64,000 bases of DNA from Paucibacter sp. Y2R2-4 (lineage in GTDB: Bacteria > Pseudomonadota > Gammaproteobacteria > Burkholderiales > Burkholderiaceae_C). Within the stretch, counting starts at the first letter, position 1. Each line of letters starts with the position of its first letter. The translations under genes were made by a program, and so were the position numbers. This document shows, piece after piece, positions 26,486-35,740 of the stretch. The stretch is taken from contig NZ_JAJIRO010000003.1 of NCBI RefSeq assembly GCF_025717535.1, positions 496,001 through 560,000 on the forward strand, in the 5' to 3' direction. The notes under the pieces were generated by a model. That model saw only the letters and a program-made list of their open reading frames with translations, had not been told where the DNA came from and searched no databases.

Positions 26486-27843
26486 AGGGCTGCTTGGTTA
26501 GATCTCTCTCAATCGAAGTGGGCTATCACTTGGCTTGGCAGGAGCGGGGTGCGGAATAAGTGAGGCCTAACAAAGCCGTTCGACAACTCTCAATCGATAC
26601 GCACACCCGGCCATAGTGCTGGATCTGCAATGCATCCTAAAGCGTCTCGAACGCTAGCCGGATGGCCTTCTGGCCTCATGCCATTGCTCATTTGCAATGA
26701 CGCAGCTTATCAAAGTTACTTTAAGCCCAGCGCATCGGATTTACTTGCTTGACCTACCTGCAGCAAGCCCCTTCGACCACTCCAGAATCCCTGCGTAACC
26801 TTGAGCAAACCAGTGGCGATACGATGGCAGTCCGGCGCGATCGCGAGACTCAAGGGCGGGTTAGTCTCCTGCGATCGTCAGCATTGCCTGGTCCCGCGAT
26901 AGCCTAGGAAGATTGGACTCGTAGGTCGGCGAAGCAATTGCGACTCGCGCCTCTCCTTTGCGACTGACGGGCGTTAGTTGATGCGACTGACCTACCGTGT
27001 GTTGCGAAGGCTACGTTGTGGCGAGGGGTTCAGGGTGCTTTCAATGCTGGGTGACTGCCCCATAGCATTTGTGGGTCGGGTGGCTTGGCAAGCTGGCCGC
27101 TTTCGGCGATTCCGGTCCTACGGGACGCTGAAATTGAACTGCGGCAAAGTGCCCAAAGCCGAAGTTCCGGATCCAAGGGATGGACAGTACCGCAGCGGTT
27201 GTCGCCGATCACGGCCGGCGTCGATGCGGCAGCTATGCCGCCGCGCACGGCCGATATTGCCGGTCACTCGCAGCCCGCGTGCCAGCTCGGGAAGCAGCAG
27301 TCGTGCGGTAGACCCAGGCATCGGCAAACACTGCATTCGCTACGGTCGACCGCGTTCACGCAAAGTCGGTAGCAGCGCTTGCTGCCTTTCGTGGTTGGCT
27401 GGCTTTATCAAAGTTGGGGATGCGCTTGCCAGAGTGGCCAGTAAAGTTTGGGGACCGGATTCACCTGTGGGAGGACAGATTCTGAAGGATCCGGTTGATT
27501 CTTGCCGCGCTCGCGGCACTGCTTACCGCTGAAGACGATCGAACTCAGCCACTGCGGTGATAGGGGGAGAACCCCAGTTTCGGGCCGATTGGCGCTGCCC
27601 CCCCCTTGGCCCGGGGCCCTTCGGCGACCTAGCGAGATTCATCGCAATGCAGCGGAGCTACCTGATTGTTGCTGAACGCCGCGGGCTGGACCCGGCTTTA
27701 CCAAGTGCCGTCAAACTGGACGTCCTGAAGGCGGTTTGGACTTTACGCAGCCTCTTTCGGTAGGACCGAACAGTTCGGCACCAAGTTTCCGGAAGCCGAT
27801 TTCTGCGGCTTCTTGGTCGATGTAGTGTCTAAGGAGATTGCAA
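26486..27843. other. 1.36-kb stretch with no recognisable gene
   Basis: I see no gene or RNA I can support here. A 184-codon plus-strand frame (26978-27532) is Arg/Ser/Cys-rich, without domains, and overlaps open frames on the other strand, as expected of decayed GC-rich DNA. Base composition shifts back to GC-rich at about 26.9 kb, so a recombination junction probably lies in this stretch. Confidence 0.45.
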
Positions 27844-29820
27844 ATGTTCCTTCGCCTTTTCGGACTGCTGACATTTATGCTGCTTAGTGGGTGTGGGGAT
27901 TCGCTAACCAGGATGGTGAATGCGAAGTTTCCTCCCATCACCGTAGAGGAACAGCGGCAAGCAGCAATCACCTCCACCGCTCAAGCACTGGCAAAGCTCG
28001 CCACTCCAAACATTGGAGTTGGAGTAGCAATGTCGGATGCGACAGCCGCGCTGCTTACGGAAGAGCTCAAAAAGCAGGGTGTGGCGAAGCTCAGCCTTCG
28101 TGGTGATGAGCAGTTGCTTAGGGTGTCGATCGATTTCGCTCGGCAGTTCTCCAAGGACGATGCCGGAGACAATCAGGCAGCAATCGCGGCGCTAGGCGCG
28201 CTGAAACCGCGCATTGAAGGAACCGTCACTGCCTATGCGGGGCTCACTGGAGCGATAGCTCAGGCTGGCGCATCCGGTCCAGAACTTGAGTTGCGGCTGC
28301 TACCAGCATTTTCGTCCGTGCATGTCGAGAAAATCGAGCTTGCAGACAAGGTAGACGTCACTTTGGTTGGGTCCGCTATCGTCGCGGTCCTAAACCAGTT
28401 TAAGGACAACATCTCGGGAGAACTAAGCCGCTCCCCTCTGACACGGGTCACGTTGCCCGCACTCTCTGACAAGCCGTTTAACCCCAGCGACACGTTTTCT
28501 ATCGACGACGCCGGCGGCAAGGCCACCATCGAAGTGGTGTCAAAGCCGATAGTGATTCCGTTCAAGGTGGACGGCATCGCTTGGCTGGTCGCAAAGGATC
28601 ACCTTACGTCGTTAGTACAGCTATCGCCGGTCAGCGTTGCAGCAGCCGTGCAGGCCGTCGACGTTAAACCTACCTTCAGCGGCATCCAAGATCGAGTAAA
28701 CGAAATTGTCGAGCAGGTGTTCGAAGTTCCTACCCCAGAGGGAACGTGGGTAGCCGTGAAGAGAGACGTGGTCGCCTTGGCGATGAACAGCGTTACTTCT
28801 CAGGCGCAGCTTTGCGTCAAGGCATCTGTGTCGGTGCCTAACCAACACACCAGCACGAAGATAAAGTTGCCGAACGGACTTGGAATTAACTGCTCTTCCG
28901 ACCGTGTGTGCAAGTCCGACAAGCAGTGCAGTTTCAGTGCCAACCGAGACACTCGGGACTGCAGTGCCTGCCTGCTGCGAGCTCCGAGAGTTTGCGCATT
29001 CGGCGGCTGCGTCGGCGGACAGTGCACCCTCAGAGGGAATGACCCATTCTGTGAGGCTGCCAAAGCGGCCCAGAACGTCATCTACGACACAGACGCCAAC
29101 TTGCGCAAGGCGGACTGCGACCGGTTGAGGGAGACAGAGAACGCCACCTGTGAGGTGGAAAAGGCTGGCGAGAAGTTGCTGTGCGAAGCGAAGAAGGAGG
29201 CGCTCAATCGCCTCGCGGCCACTGGGAACTTTGCCAATCTCGATGTCGATTCGCGGTTCGCGACCGACAACCTTCAGGTCTGCCTTCGCGACTTCGACAT
29301 GTCGCCGGCCCTTGACCGAGTTCAGTTCGCACTCGAAGTGCAAGGTGAGGCGAAGGCCGATGTTGATGTCAAGTTCGTTCCATTGGACATCGTCGGACAC
29401 CTGACCTGTCAGTTCCCATGGTCGCAGTCTAAGAACTTCACCGCGTCACTACGTGAGTCCCGTGTGGGCATCGCGTCGAACGTCCAACTCTCAACAGCGA
29501 ACGGCGATGCACGGGCAAACTTTGCCGTGGACAACATTGACGTCAAGGCTAAGCTCAAGCCGGGCCCCACGGAGTTCCTGGTCAGCAGTCCCGAACTTCT
29601 ACTCAAGTGTCCGGTGCTCGCCGGCATTGCCCCCACCGTTGTAGCGTTGACGCCTTTCGTGCCGCAGTTGAAAGGAGAGGTCGACTACACGCTCAAGGAC
29701 CAGAAGGCATCAGTGAAGTTGGCCATCCCGAAGCAAACTGTCGGCGGCGTCGCAATGGTCGTCAACGTAGTGCCGAACAAGGAAACGATTGTGGCAACGG
29801 CGTCGCGTGCGAGGCCTTGA
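27844..29820 (+). CDS. Large exported lipoprotein with Cys-rich middle
   Basis: This 658-residue protein has a lipoprotein signal: LFGLLTFMLLSGC, with the lipid-accepting Cys near residue 17. A ribosome site (AAGGAG) sits 8 bases before ATG 27844. Residues 30-340 alternate short strands and helices (for example VSKPIVIPFKVDGIAWLVAK). A Cys-rich stretch, about 350-440, has at least ten Cys in patterns such as CSSDRVCKSDKQCSF and CSACLLRAPRVCAFGGC, probably disulphide-bonded. The C-terminal 200 residues are again strand-rich, with repeated lipid-transfer-like sheets (SNVQLSTANGDARANFAVD). I do not recognise a family. It is probably an outer-membrane or periplasmic lipoprotein. Confidence 0.65.
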   Translation: MFLRLFGLLTFMLLSGCGDSLTRMVNAKFPPITVEEQRQAAITSTAQALAKLATPNIGVGVAMSDATAALLTEELKKQGVAKLSLRGDEQLLRVSIDFARQFSKDDAGDNQAAIAALGALKPRIEGTVTAYAGLTGAIAQAGASGPELELRLLPAFSSVHVEKIELADKVDVTLVGSAIVAVLNQFKDNISGELSRSPLTRVTLPALSDKPFNPSDTFSIDDAGGKATIEVVSKPIVIPFKVDGIAWLVAKDHLTSLVQLSPVSVAAAVQAVDVKPTFSGIQDRVNEIVEQVFEVPTPEGTWVAVKRDVVALAMNSVTSQAQLCVKASVSVPNQHTSTKIKLPNGLGINCSSDRVCKSDKQCSFSANRDTRDCSACLLRAPRVCAFGGCVGGQCTLRGNDPFCEAAKAAQNVIYDTDANLRKADCDRLRETENATCEVEKAGEKLLCEAKKEALNRLAATGNFANLDVDSRFATDNLQVCLRDFDMSPALDRVQFALEVQGEAKADVDVKFVPLDIVGHLTCQFPWSQSKNFTASLRESRVGIASNVQLSTANGDARANFAVDNIDVKAKLKPGPTEFLVSSPELLLKCPVLAGIAPTVVALTPFVPQLKGEVDYTLKDQKASVKLAIPKQTVGGVAMVVNVVPNKETIVATASRARP

Positions 29821-30261
29821 ACTATGCACTGCGTGCGAATGCGTCAATTTGACACCGTGGGGCGTCGCGTGCATGCCTCGTCTCGCTAGGATTGTGGACG
29901 TCAGCTATCCGGCTTGGCGTCGACCGACGGCTTCTGGCCAACAGCGTGGGGCGACCCAAGCGCCGGACAGCCTTCATGCAGCGAACGGGAGCCCACACTG
30001 TCAGCGCTGCAAAAGCGCACGATGGTGGGCCGCCCACTCGATGGGAGACCATCATATGATCTGCAGCCAACATCCTTTCGCGCGAGCCGTGGAACCAGGG
30101 TGACATGCAACCCGCGATCCGTACCACGGCAATAGAGATGAATCCAACCCAGCGGATTTCTCAAATAGACTGGCACGGGTTCTGGGGGCAGGTCAAAGAC
30201 TAATCCGAACTTACGTCAGCTCCCTGGCCGTCTCACGACCACCCGGTCGCAGCCAAGTTGC
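29821..30261. other. Intergenic region without supported features
   Basis: The lipoprotein gene and the exported-protein gene at 30262 converge here. I see no gene, tRNA, attC or terminator I can support. Overlapping short frames on both strands look accidental. Confidence 0.4.
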
Positions 30262-31329
30262 TCAGCTCGGCTTGAGCAGCCGATACATAAAGACGCAGTC
30301 CCAGTAGCTGGAGTGCTCCCAGGCCTTGTCGGCGTCCTCCCTCTCCCACTGCCACTGGTGCAGCGGGGGCGTGGGAAGGCGGTCGGGCGCCGGGCAGCGC
30401 GCAAGGACCTGATCCTTCACCGCCTGAGTCGACCCCTCGGCCAACCACCGGAAGAACGCGTTATTCGGGTCGCCCATGGTCTTGAACGTCGCGCAGCTCC
30501 GTTCCTCCCCAGAGACGAGCAGCTTGGCCGCCACCTCCAGATCTGGGTGGGTCGACCCCATCATGCGTTCGAGCAGGATCCCGACCGCCACCAGGTGTTG
30601 AGAGAAGCCAACCCGGTTGCACTCGGCGCCGAGCTTCACAAAGCCCGCGGTCTTGCCTGACCAGGACCCTAGGTAGGCGCGCAAGCTGCCGCTGGGCAGC
30701 GGCTGCATCCCAGCCTTCTCCTGGAGCCAGCTCACGGTCGCCGAAAGCGCCGCGGCATCACCAGGCCGCACGGTGCACTCGAAGTTCTGCTTGTCGCCAG
30801 GCTTGGGTGGGTCAGTGCAGAACCTCGGCACCGGGGCCCTGACCAGACAGGCGCCGCCGAGCTCGACCCAGCAAGGCACGTGATCGTGAAGCCACATGAG
30901 CCAGCGTAACGCCGAGTCGATGTCTTTGGTCTTCAAGAGGTAGAGCTGGACGCCCATTGCCATGTCAGGGGAGAAGCTGGCGCCACCCCGGTCGTTGCCG
31001 TTCAAGCGGATCCGCGGCGAGCGGTACCACTGGCCCGAGTTTCTATCGAGCGCTTCCTTTACGCCCAGGCATCCCAGAGGCTCACCAACGGCGCACAGGA
31101 GGCCGTTAAAAAGGGTCATGTCGCCGTCGTCGCACGGCTGAGCCGCCTCTCCGGTCGGCCGGCTGGGGAACCTCACGCCGCCAGGCGTGGCTTCGCAGAG
31201 GAAGGCATTCGGGCGCCAGAGTCCGGTGTAGCGGTCATCCAGTTCATCGGCCGCTGCCAAGTCAGGGAAGAAGCCCCCAAGGGCGAAGGCGAGCATGGCT
31301 CGCCGCAGTGTGCTGCAGTACCAGGTCAC
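30262..31329 (-). CDS. Exported hypothetical protein
   Basis: This 355-residue protein starts at a GTG (31329) with an excellent ribosome site (GGGAGG six bases before). The N-terminus is a signal peptide: basic (TLRRA), hydrophobic (MLAFALGGFFPDL), then AAADE, a likely cleavage site. The mature part has several Cys pairs (FLCEATPGG; AQPCDDGD; LLCAVGEPLGCLG; RFCTDP; FECTV) and many Trp residues, consistent with a disulphide-stabilised periplasmic protein. No catalytic motif or known domain is evident. Confidence 0.6.
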   Translation of the reverse strand: MTWYCSTLRRAMLAFALGGFFPDLAAADELDDRYTGLWRPNAFLCEATPGGVRFPSRPTGEAAQPCDDGDMTLFNGLLCAVGEPLGCLGVKEALDRNSGQWYRSPRIRLNGNDRGGASFSPDMAMGVQLYLLKTKDIDSALRWLMWLHDHVPCWVELGGACLVRAPVPRFCTDPPKPGDKQNFECTVRPGDAAALSATVSWLQEKAGMQPLPSGSLRAYLGSWSGKTAGFVKLGAECNRVGFSQHLVAVGILLERMMGSTHPDLEVAAKLLVSGEERSCATFKTMGDPNNAFFRWLAEGSTQAVKDQVLARCPAPDRLPTPPLHQWQWEREDADKAWEHSSYWDCVFMYRLLKPS

Positions 31330-31429
31330 GAGCGTCCTCCCGAGGCATTGATGCAGTAGGATTGGAGTGCGTAGAACGCGGGCTTCACATCCATAGAAAT
31401 GAGGACGATGGCAGCGTTAGAGCGTGTGA

Positions 31430-31680
31430 AACTCGTACTTTGAACGCTGGCGCCTGCGTACTTGCTCTTCCAGCTGTACCAGGTCGCTGCGCTGGTTCCG
31501 TGCTTGCAGCACACCTCGGCAACCTGCAACCTGCAACCGGCAATACAGCCTCGCCTTCCTTCAGGATCTCCACGATCTGGCTCTCGCTGAACTTGATCTT
31601 CCTTATCTGGGCCTTTTCCTCCTCGGGTCGCTTTCTCCAGTTATAGGCTGTCTACTTATGGGGAGCGCTTACGGGATGTC
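31430..31680 (-). pseudogene. IS3-family transposase orfA remnant and IS end
   Basis: On the minus strand the frame begins with basic residues and reaches IRKIKFSESQIVEILKEGEA, then after a frame change VAEVCCKHGTSAATWYSWKS with KYAG, the helix-turn-helix protein (OrfA) of IS3-family elements. The shift coincides with three copies of the 7-mer GGTTGCA, a likely replication-slippage duplication. The frame then runs into unrelated sequence; orfB with the DDE domain is absent. Just upstream, TGTCTACTTATGGGGAGCGC is in the position of the IS terminal repeat. The element is dead. Confidence 0.75.
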
Positions 31681-31711
31681 TATTGCTATTGCAGCGCAGC
31701 GTGAGCATTCG

Positions 31712-32836
31712 CTATGGCTTTGCAATGGTGATGTGAAGAAGGTCCTTGAGCGCGTTGAACTTATCCAGTGAGATTGACTTCTGCATGTACCCTACCGGCT
31801 CTAGCTTGGCGCTGATCGTAAGGCCGGCGGGGTCGCCGTTATTGGAATCTTGAACGACTCTCACTGAGGTGACACCTGTAGGCACATACATCGGGATATC
31901 GCAGTAATAGTCCCCGGCCTGTGGGCCATCTTGGCCGCTAACGTTGGCGTTGCAGCGTGGCTGATGCTTCTCGTCAACATACACGTTGATCGAAGCGCTC
32001 GGGCCGGGTTTGGTGCCATTCATGCTCATGCGCCCGGATACGGTCAATATCGCCTGGCCAGGTCCTCCCATGTTCAAGCTGACGGTTCCTGAGACTGGCA
32101 CCTTGATTGACTTGCTATCCGTCAGTCGAGGTGGGGGTGTTGGGACTGTCTTGGAATAGTTGATCGTGCTGACTAGCATGTCGGCAGCTGGGTCAACGTT
32201 GAATGCGATGATGGAACTCTGCGCGCCCTGCATCAAACTGCACACCGCCGTTGTCGTTGCGGTTAGGTTTGTTCCGCCGTCACACACGATCTTTTTTCCC
32301 GGCGATGCAGTCGTTACCTTCAATTTCTTCGGCGCCGATGGCGGTGCGTTGTAGACCATCGTGATGACAAAATCATCGGTCGGCGGATACTCCCCGGTGA
32401 TGTAAGCGGAAAAGCCGCGTTGCCCAGTGCAGGCTTTGACTATCTCGGCCGCATTTGTCGAGACCCTCTTTGTGTACTCGTCTAGCTTGACGCTCGTACT
32501 CGTGCTTGAGTAATAGTCAGAGCAGAACGATTGTTTGAAGCTACTGAAGTCCGTTGAAGACCCGGTGAAACCGATTGCCACTGGCAAATTCGGAATTTTG
32601 AAGTCCAGACCAATCGCCCGGGCTTGCTCCACAGTGGAGGCTGTAGACGAGCACAGGTGTTCAACCGCGATACTGACCTGCGAATAGCGCGACTTCGACG
32701 AATTCACTTCATACAAGCCGTCCTGAAAGAGGGACTTGCAAACTTCTGCCGGAATCTGAGCAACAACAGGCGAAAGCCAAAGCAGCAGGGGCGCGATCAG
32801 GAGGTTGCACTTCATGTGGTGTCGCAGCAGTTGCAT
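31712..32836 (-). CDS. Exported hypothetical protein
   Basis: This 374-residue protein begins with a signal peptide (MKCNLLIAPLLLWLSPVVA, after a short leader; a first ATG at 32836 and a second at 32815 are both possible). The mature part has six or more Cys and two apparent beta-sandwich segments: ITMVYNAPPSAPKKLKVTTA, and VSLNMGGPGQAILTVSGRMS followed by VYVDEKHQPRC. Its style (Ser/Thr-rich, immunoglobulin-like strands) suggests an exported binding protein. I do not recognise a family. The next gene lies several hundred bases away, so it is probably single. Confidence 0.55.
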   Translation of the reverse strand: MQLLRHHMKCNLLIAPLLLWLSPVVAQIPAEVCKSLFQDGLYEVNSSKSRYSQVSIAVEHLCSSTASTVEQARAIGLDFKIPNLPVAIGFTGSSTDFSSFKQSFCSDYYSSTSTSVKLDEYTKRVSTNAAEIVKACTGQRGFSAYITGEYPPTDDFVITMVYNAPPSAPKKLKVTTASPGKKIVCDGGTNLTATTTAVCSLMQGAQSSIIAFNVDPAADMLVSTINYSKTVPTPPPRLTDSKSIKVPVSGTVSLNMGGPGQAILTVSGRMSMNGTKPGPSASINVYVDEKHQPRCNANVSGQDGPQAGDYYCDIPMYVPTGVTSVRVVQDSNNGDPAGLTISAKLEPVGYMQKSISLDKFNALKDLLHITIAKP

Positions 32837-33544
32837 AAGGTCTCCGCTCGGAAAATGTTGACCGGGTGACTTGCACCTAGACGGTGAGCTCCACCGGATT
32901 GCTAAACCAGTTTCTGACTTTCCCAGAGATCATGTACATAAGCTTGCCTTTGAGCAACAGCAGGCGTCACTAGCTTTGTTGATGCAATGGAGGGCACATG
33001 GGGCTACTACTATTTGGCTGCCGGATCGTTCACGGTCAACCCCAAGCCGTGATTTGGGTGGGACTAAAGGGGCGTGCAGGAGTCGCCAGCCCAGCAAGTC
33101 GAAGAGGTCCGTCACGCCGTGGCCTTGAGCTGGAAAGCTGCCAGAAGACCGGGTGAATGGCGCGGTGACCCTTGGAGTATTGCGGCGCACGTGGTCGACA
33201 TCTGATCTACTGCGCTTCCCCAAGAGGGCCGTCAGGCCGCGCTTACCTACGTGGCCATCGACCGGTCATTGAAGCCGGGTGGTCTGCGGATGAGTCAACG
33301 CCTGCTGCGCGCGCACCACCGTGAAGTCAGGTTGGAAACGCGAACGACTCCAATCCCTTCTGTGCTGGCCACGCCCTTGGATCTGGAATATCGGCTTTGG
33401 GCACGGAGCTGCCGAAGGCCCGCTGGCTTGAATTTCGATGGGCAGGTCAGTGCCCGTAGTGGACATTCGCGTCAGAACACCACTAGGAAGTTGAGACCCG
33501 AAAGCTGAGGTTGCCCGCCTGCGTTGCAGCGCCCGAATGCTGTC
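32837..33544. other. Gene-free stretch left of the cassette array
   Basis: No gene is supportable. A 97-codon minus-strand frame (32930-33223) and others have no family resemblance, and composition is mixed. Decayed DNA between the exported-protein gene and the last integron cassette is the simplest view. Confidence 0.4.
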
Positions 33545-33591
33545 GTTCAACGCACTAAGTTAACGGACGCCGCAGGCGGTCCGTGTTTGAC
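33545..33591 (-). repeat. Possible degenerate attC
   Basis: GTTCAAC (33545) and GTTTGAC (33585) flank a hairpin (GGACGCCG...GGTCC). The position is right for the last cassette's attC, but the site is short and the second core box deviates. Confidence 0.35.
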
Positions 33592-33646
33592 TGATAGTCT
33601 ATTAAGCACTCTTTCGCCTCCAGACAAGAGAGAAGTGCGAGTTCGG

Positions 33647-33949
33647 TCACGCTGACCCAAGCCAAGCGACGCACGCACAGCCTAAGAAAAAAAGGCTTGC
33701 CACGTTGAGGACACTTGCGATTCCTTTCGCTTTTGGCAGTTGCAAACTCAATCCCTTGCGCTCGACTCGCTCAAAAAGTGCGTGCGGCTGAATTGCAATT
33801 GCAAAACCTGACAAACCGCAGCCAAGGTTGAAAAGCATCGAATGCAAAATATTTCGATCGACTCCAAAAGCGGCGCGGTAAGTAAATGCTAGACCGACGC
33901 CTGCAAAGACTGCAGACCAAACCAATTCTTTGGTGACAACGAGTTTCAT
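33647..33949 (-). CDS. Cassette-encoded small membrane protein
   Basis: This is the last cassette of the array: 100 residues from ATG 33949 (MKLVVTKELVW). Three or four hydrophobic segments (LVWSAVFAGVGLAFTYRAAF; SMLFNLGCGLSGFAIAI; LNVASLFFLGCACVAWLG) suggest an integral membrane protein of unknown function. The next site, attC 33953-34063, lies directly upstream of its start, as usual for cassette genes. Confidence 0.6.
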   Translation of the reverse strand: MKLVVTKELVWSAVFAGVGLAFTYRAAFGVDRNILHSMLFNLGCGLSGFAIAIQPHALFERVERKGLSLQLPKAKGIASVLNVASLFFLGCACVAWLGSA

Positions 33950-33952
33950 GTT

Positions 33953-34063
33953 GGGCAACGTTTGAGCTAACCGGCTCGCGACGGCAGGACGCCGTAGGGC
34001 CAGAATGAAATGAGGCCCGTAGGTGGCATGCCGTCACGGGTCCAGTTGAGTGAGAGGTTAGGT
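33953..34063 (-). repeat. attC site
   Basis: Core boxes GGGCAAC (33953) and GTTAGGT (34057) enclose a stem with GACGGCA and TGCCGTC. It overlaps the stop of the gene at 34058. Confidence 0.75.
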
Positions 34064-34462
34064 CGCACCGCGCGTGCCCCGCTTGCCGAACAGCCTGGCA
34101 ATGAGCGGCAGCTGCAAGAAGTAGGAGGCGAAGAACGCCAGAAGGACGAGGTACCAGTGCCCCATGTGAAAGGCAGCTTGGTCAAATCGAATGGGCAGGT
34201 TTGTTGCCTCAACCAATACAGCAACTTCACATGCCGAGACAAGGGCAGCCACGAACCGCGCGAAAGTTGTGGGCCGCACCAGCTCCGCTCTTGCGCTCCT
34301 GGCTTTTCGGCCTTTCAATCGTAGGAGGAACCCAACGGCGAGTGCAGCCAGGACGATGCCGATGATGAACTTTCCCAGCAATACAGACACTGTTGCGCCA
34401 GATGCAGCGAAAGCTAAACCAAAGGCTTCAGCCACGAGTTCGAACTTTGATGCGACGTTCAT
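34058..34462 (-). CDS. Cassette-encoded membrane protein
   Basis: This 134-residue protein starts at ATG 34462 with a good ribosome site (AAGGG). It has hydrophobic stretches VLLGKFIIGIVLAALAVGFL and WYLVLLAFFASYFLQLPLIA, with a further weak one between (VAALVSACEVAVLVEA). There is no known domain. It is probably an inner-membrane protein. Confidence 0.6.
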   Translation of the reverse strand: MNVASKFELVAEAFGLAFAASGATVSVLLGKFIIGIVLAALAVGFLLRLKGRKARSARAELVRPTTFARFVAALVSACEVAVLVEATNLPIRFDQAAFHMGHWYLVLLAFFASYFLQLPLIARLFGKRGTRGAT

Positions 34463-34549
34463 CCGTACCCTTGCTGCAAAGGGGACGCGATCGCTTGGGG
34501 TGGAATGCAACTTCAAGGCAGAGGGCAATTGGAAGTGGTCTTATGTGCG

Positions 34550-34606
34550 GCTCAACGTGAAATCTCAGCGGGCGGCGAAGCCGGCCGCTGCAGTGAAGGG
34601 TTGAAC
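34550..34606 (-). repeat. attC site (57 bp)
   Basis: GCTCAAC (34550) and GTTGAAC (34600) flank CAGCGGGCGGCGAAGCCGG. It is closely related to the attC at 35135, with the same length and core sequence. Confidence 0.85.
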
Positions 34607-35125
34607 CTCGTTTGCCTCAAGTGCCGAACGAGATACTTGCGAGATTTTGGTCGCCCCGAGCACTAGATCAATAGCCTGATAGAACTCCGCGAACAAAAAA
34701 TCCTTTGGCTTTCTCGTGGCCTCGGAGGCTCGCTGGATCGCAGCAAGCGCTGCAGTCCGATACGCACGGAGTTGCTTCGTAGGCGTGAGCATCTGAACAT
34801 CCAACCAATTGATCTGCCCGACGCTACGAAGTTCGCGATGCTTGGGCATGTACGAGGTGCGGCCATCCGGCCCCGCAAAAGCTACTCCAGTTCCCCAAGA
34901 CTCGAAGTCGGCAACTTCCAGCACAAGCATGAAGATTTCAATCGATGCTCCAAAGGACCGCCCGGCGAGTCGTTGATTTAAGTAGGCGTCGATGCCAGGT
35001 GTAAAAAGCCGCCAACGTCCAGGATTTGATTTCCAATGTTCGAGCGGCCAGGCATTGCCATTCGAATGCTGGCTGCCGAGGTGCAACACTTCGACGCCAG
35101 TCTTCAGGAACGTATAGAAACGCAT
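34565..35125 (-). CDS. Cassette-encoded hypothetical protein
   Basis: This 186-residue protein starts at ATG 35125 (MRFYTFLKTGVEVL). It has an N-terminal region with many aromatic residues (RWRLFTPGIDAYL), a strand-rich centre (IEIFMLVLEVADFESWG) and a helical C-terminus (RAYRTAALAAIQRASEA). It is soluble, without signal peptide, with no family I recognise. It reads into its own attC, as many cassette genes do. Confidence 0.55.
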   Translation of the reverse strand: MRFYTFLKTGVEVLHLGSQHSNGNAWPLEHWKSNPGRWRLFTPGIDAYLNQRLAGRSFGASIEIFMLVLEVADFESWGTGVAFAGPDGRTSYMPKHRELRSVGQINWLDVQMLTPTKQLRAYRTAALAAIQRASEATRKPKDFLFAEFYQAIDLVLGATKISQVSRSALEANEVQPFTAAAGFAAR

Positions 35126-35134
35126 CGCTGCGAG

Positions 35135-35191
35135 GTTCAACGTTCAAGGTCAGCGGGCGGCGAAGCCGTCTGCTGCAGCGGTGGGTTGGAC
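35135..35191 (-). repeat. attC site (57 bp)
   Basis: GTTCAAC (35135) and GTTGGAC (35185) flank CAGCGGGCGGCGAAGCCG; it is nearly the same as the site at 34550, so the two cassettes share an attC type. Confidence 0.87.
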
Positions 35192-35192
35192 C

Positions 35193-35555
35193 TCAGCATA
35201 CGAAACCAGGGGCTAGCGCCTGCTTCTTCAGATCGATGCCGATCCAGCACTCATGCGCCCCCTTTGGGTGCTTGGCGCACATGATCTCTCCGGATACTTT
35301 CGTCATCGTTCCGTCGTCAAAGCACTCGTCTCGCTTTTGCTTGGACGATATTGCGTTGAAAAGATCCCTGGCCGCGCTGCCGGTCAAGTACAGGCGAAGA
35401 AGTGAATCTTTCGCGTCGCCTGGGGCCGGATCGGTCAAGCTGGATGTGCCGATCGAATAGGTACCAGTCAGCTTTGCGGGAGCTTGATGATCTGGCGCGG
35501 CGCGGCTTGAACTGATCAGCGCCAAGGCAATGATGAGGGGCGTGGGCGATCGCAT
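35193..35555 (-). CDS. Cassette-encoded exported protein
   Basis: This 120-residue protein has a signal-like start (MRSPTPLIIALALISSSRAA) and a mature domain with three Cys (DECFDDG; IMCAKHP; HECWIGID) and a fourth at the C-terminus (GFVC). It is probably periplasmic and disulphide-bonded. No family is recognised. Confidence 0.6.
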   Translation of the reverse strand: MRSPTPLIIALALISSSRAAPDHQAPAKLTGTYSIGTSSLTDPAPGDAKDSLLRLYLTGSAARDLFNAISSKQKRDECFDDGTMTKVSGEIMCAKHPKGAHECWIGIDLKKQALAPGFVC

Positions 35556-35613
35556 GGGCAATCCGACTTGTCAGGTTTTGCAGGCTGGAAATCGCGATGT
35601 CGCGGAGTCTGAG

Positions 35614-35739
35614 GTCCAACGTTCGAGCTAAGCGGGGGCCGACGGTGTGACGACTGGCCCGCGAGGCCGATGATATGAGTAGCGGCCTCGCGGGCCAGGC
35701 GGCGCGCCGTTGCCTCTCGGCTTGAGCGAGGGGGTGGGC
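35614..35739 (-). repeat. attC site (126 bp)
   Basis: GTCCAAC (35614) and the variant box GGTGGGC (35733) flank a long palindrome with GGCCTCGCGGGCCAG and CTGGCCCGCGAGGCC arms. Confidence 0.8.
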
Positions 35740-35740
35740 C

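Noticed and set aside
26978-27532. 184-codon plus-strand frame
   Set aside because: Arg/Ser/Cys-rich, no domain, overlapped by equally open frames on the other strand, no ribosome site I would trust.
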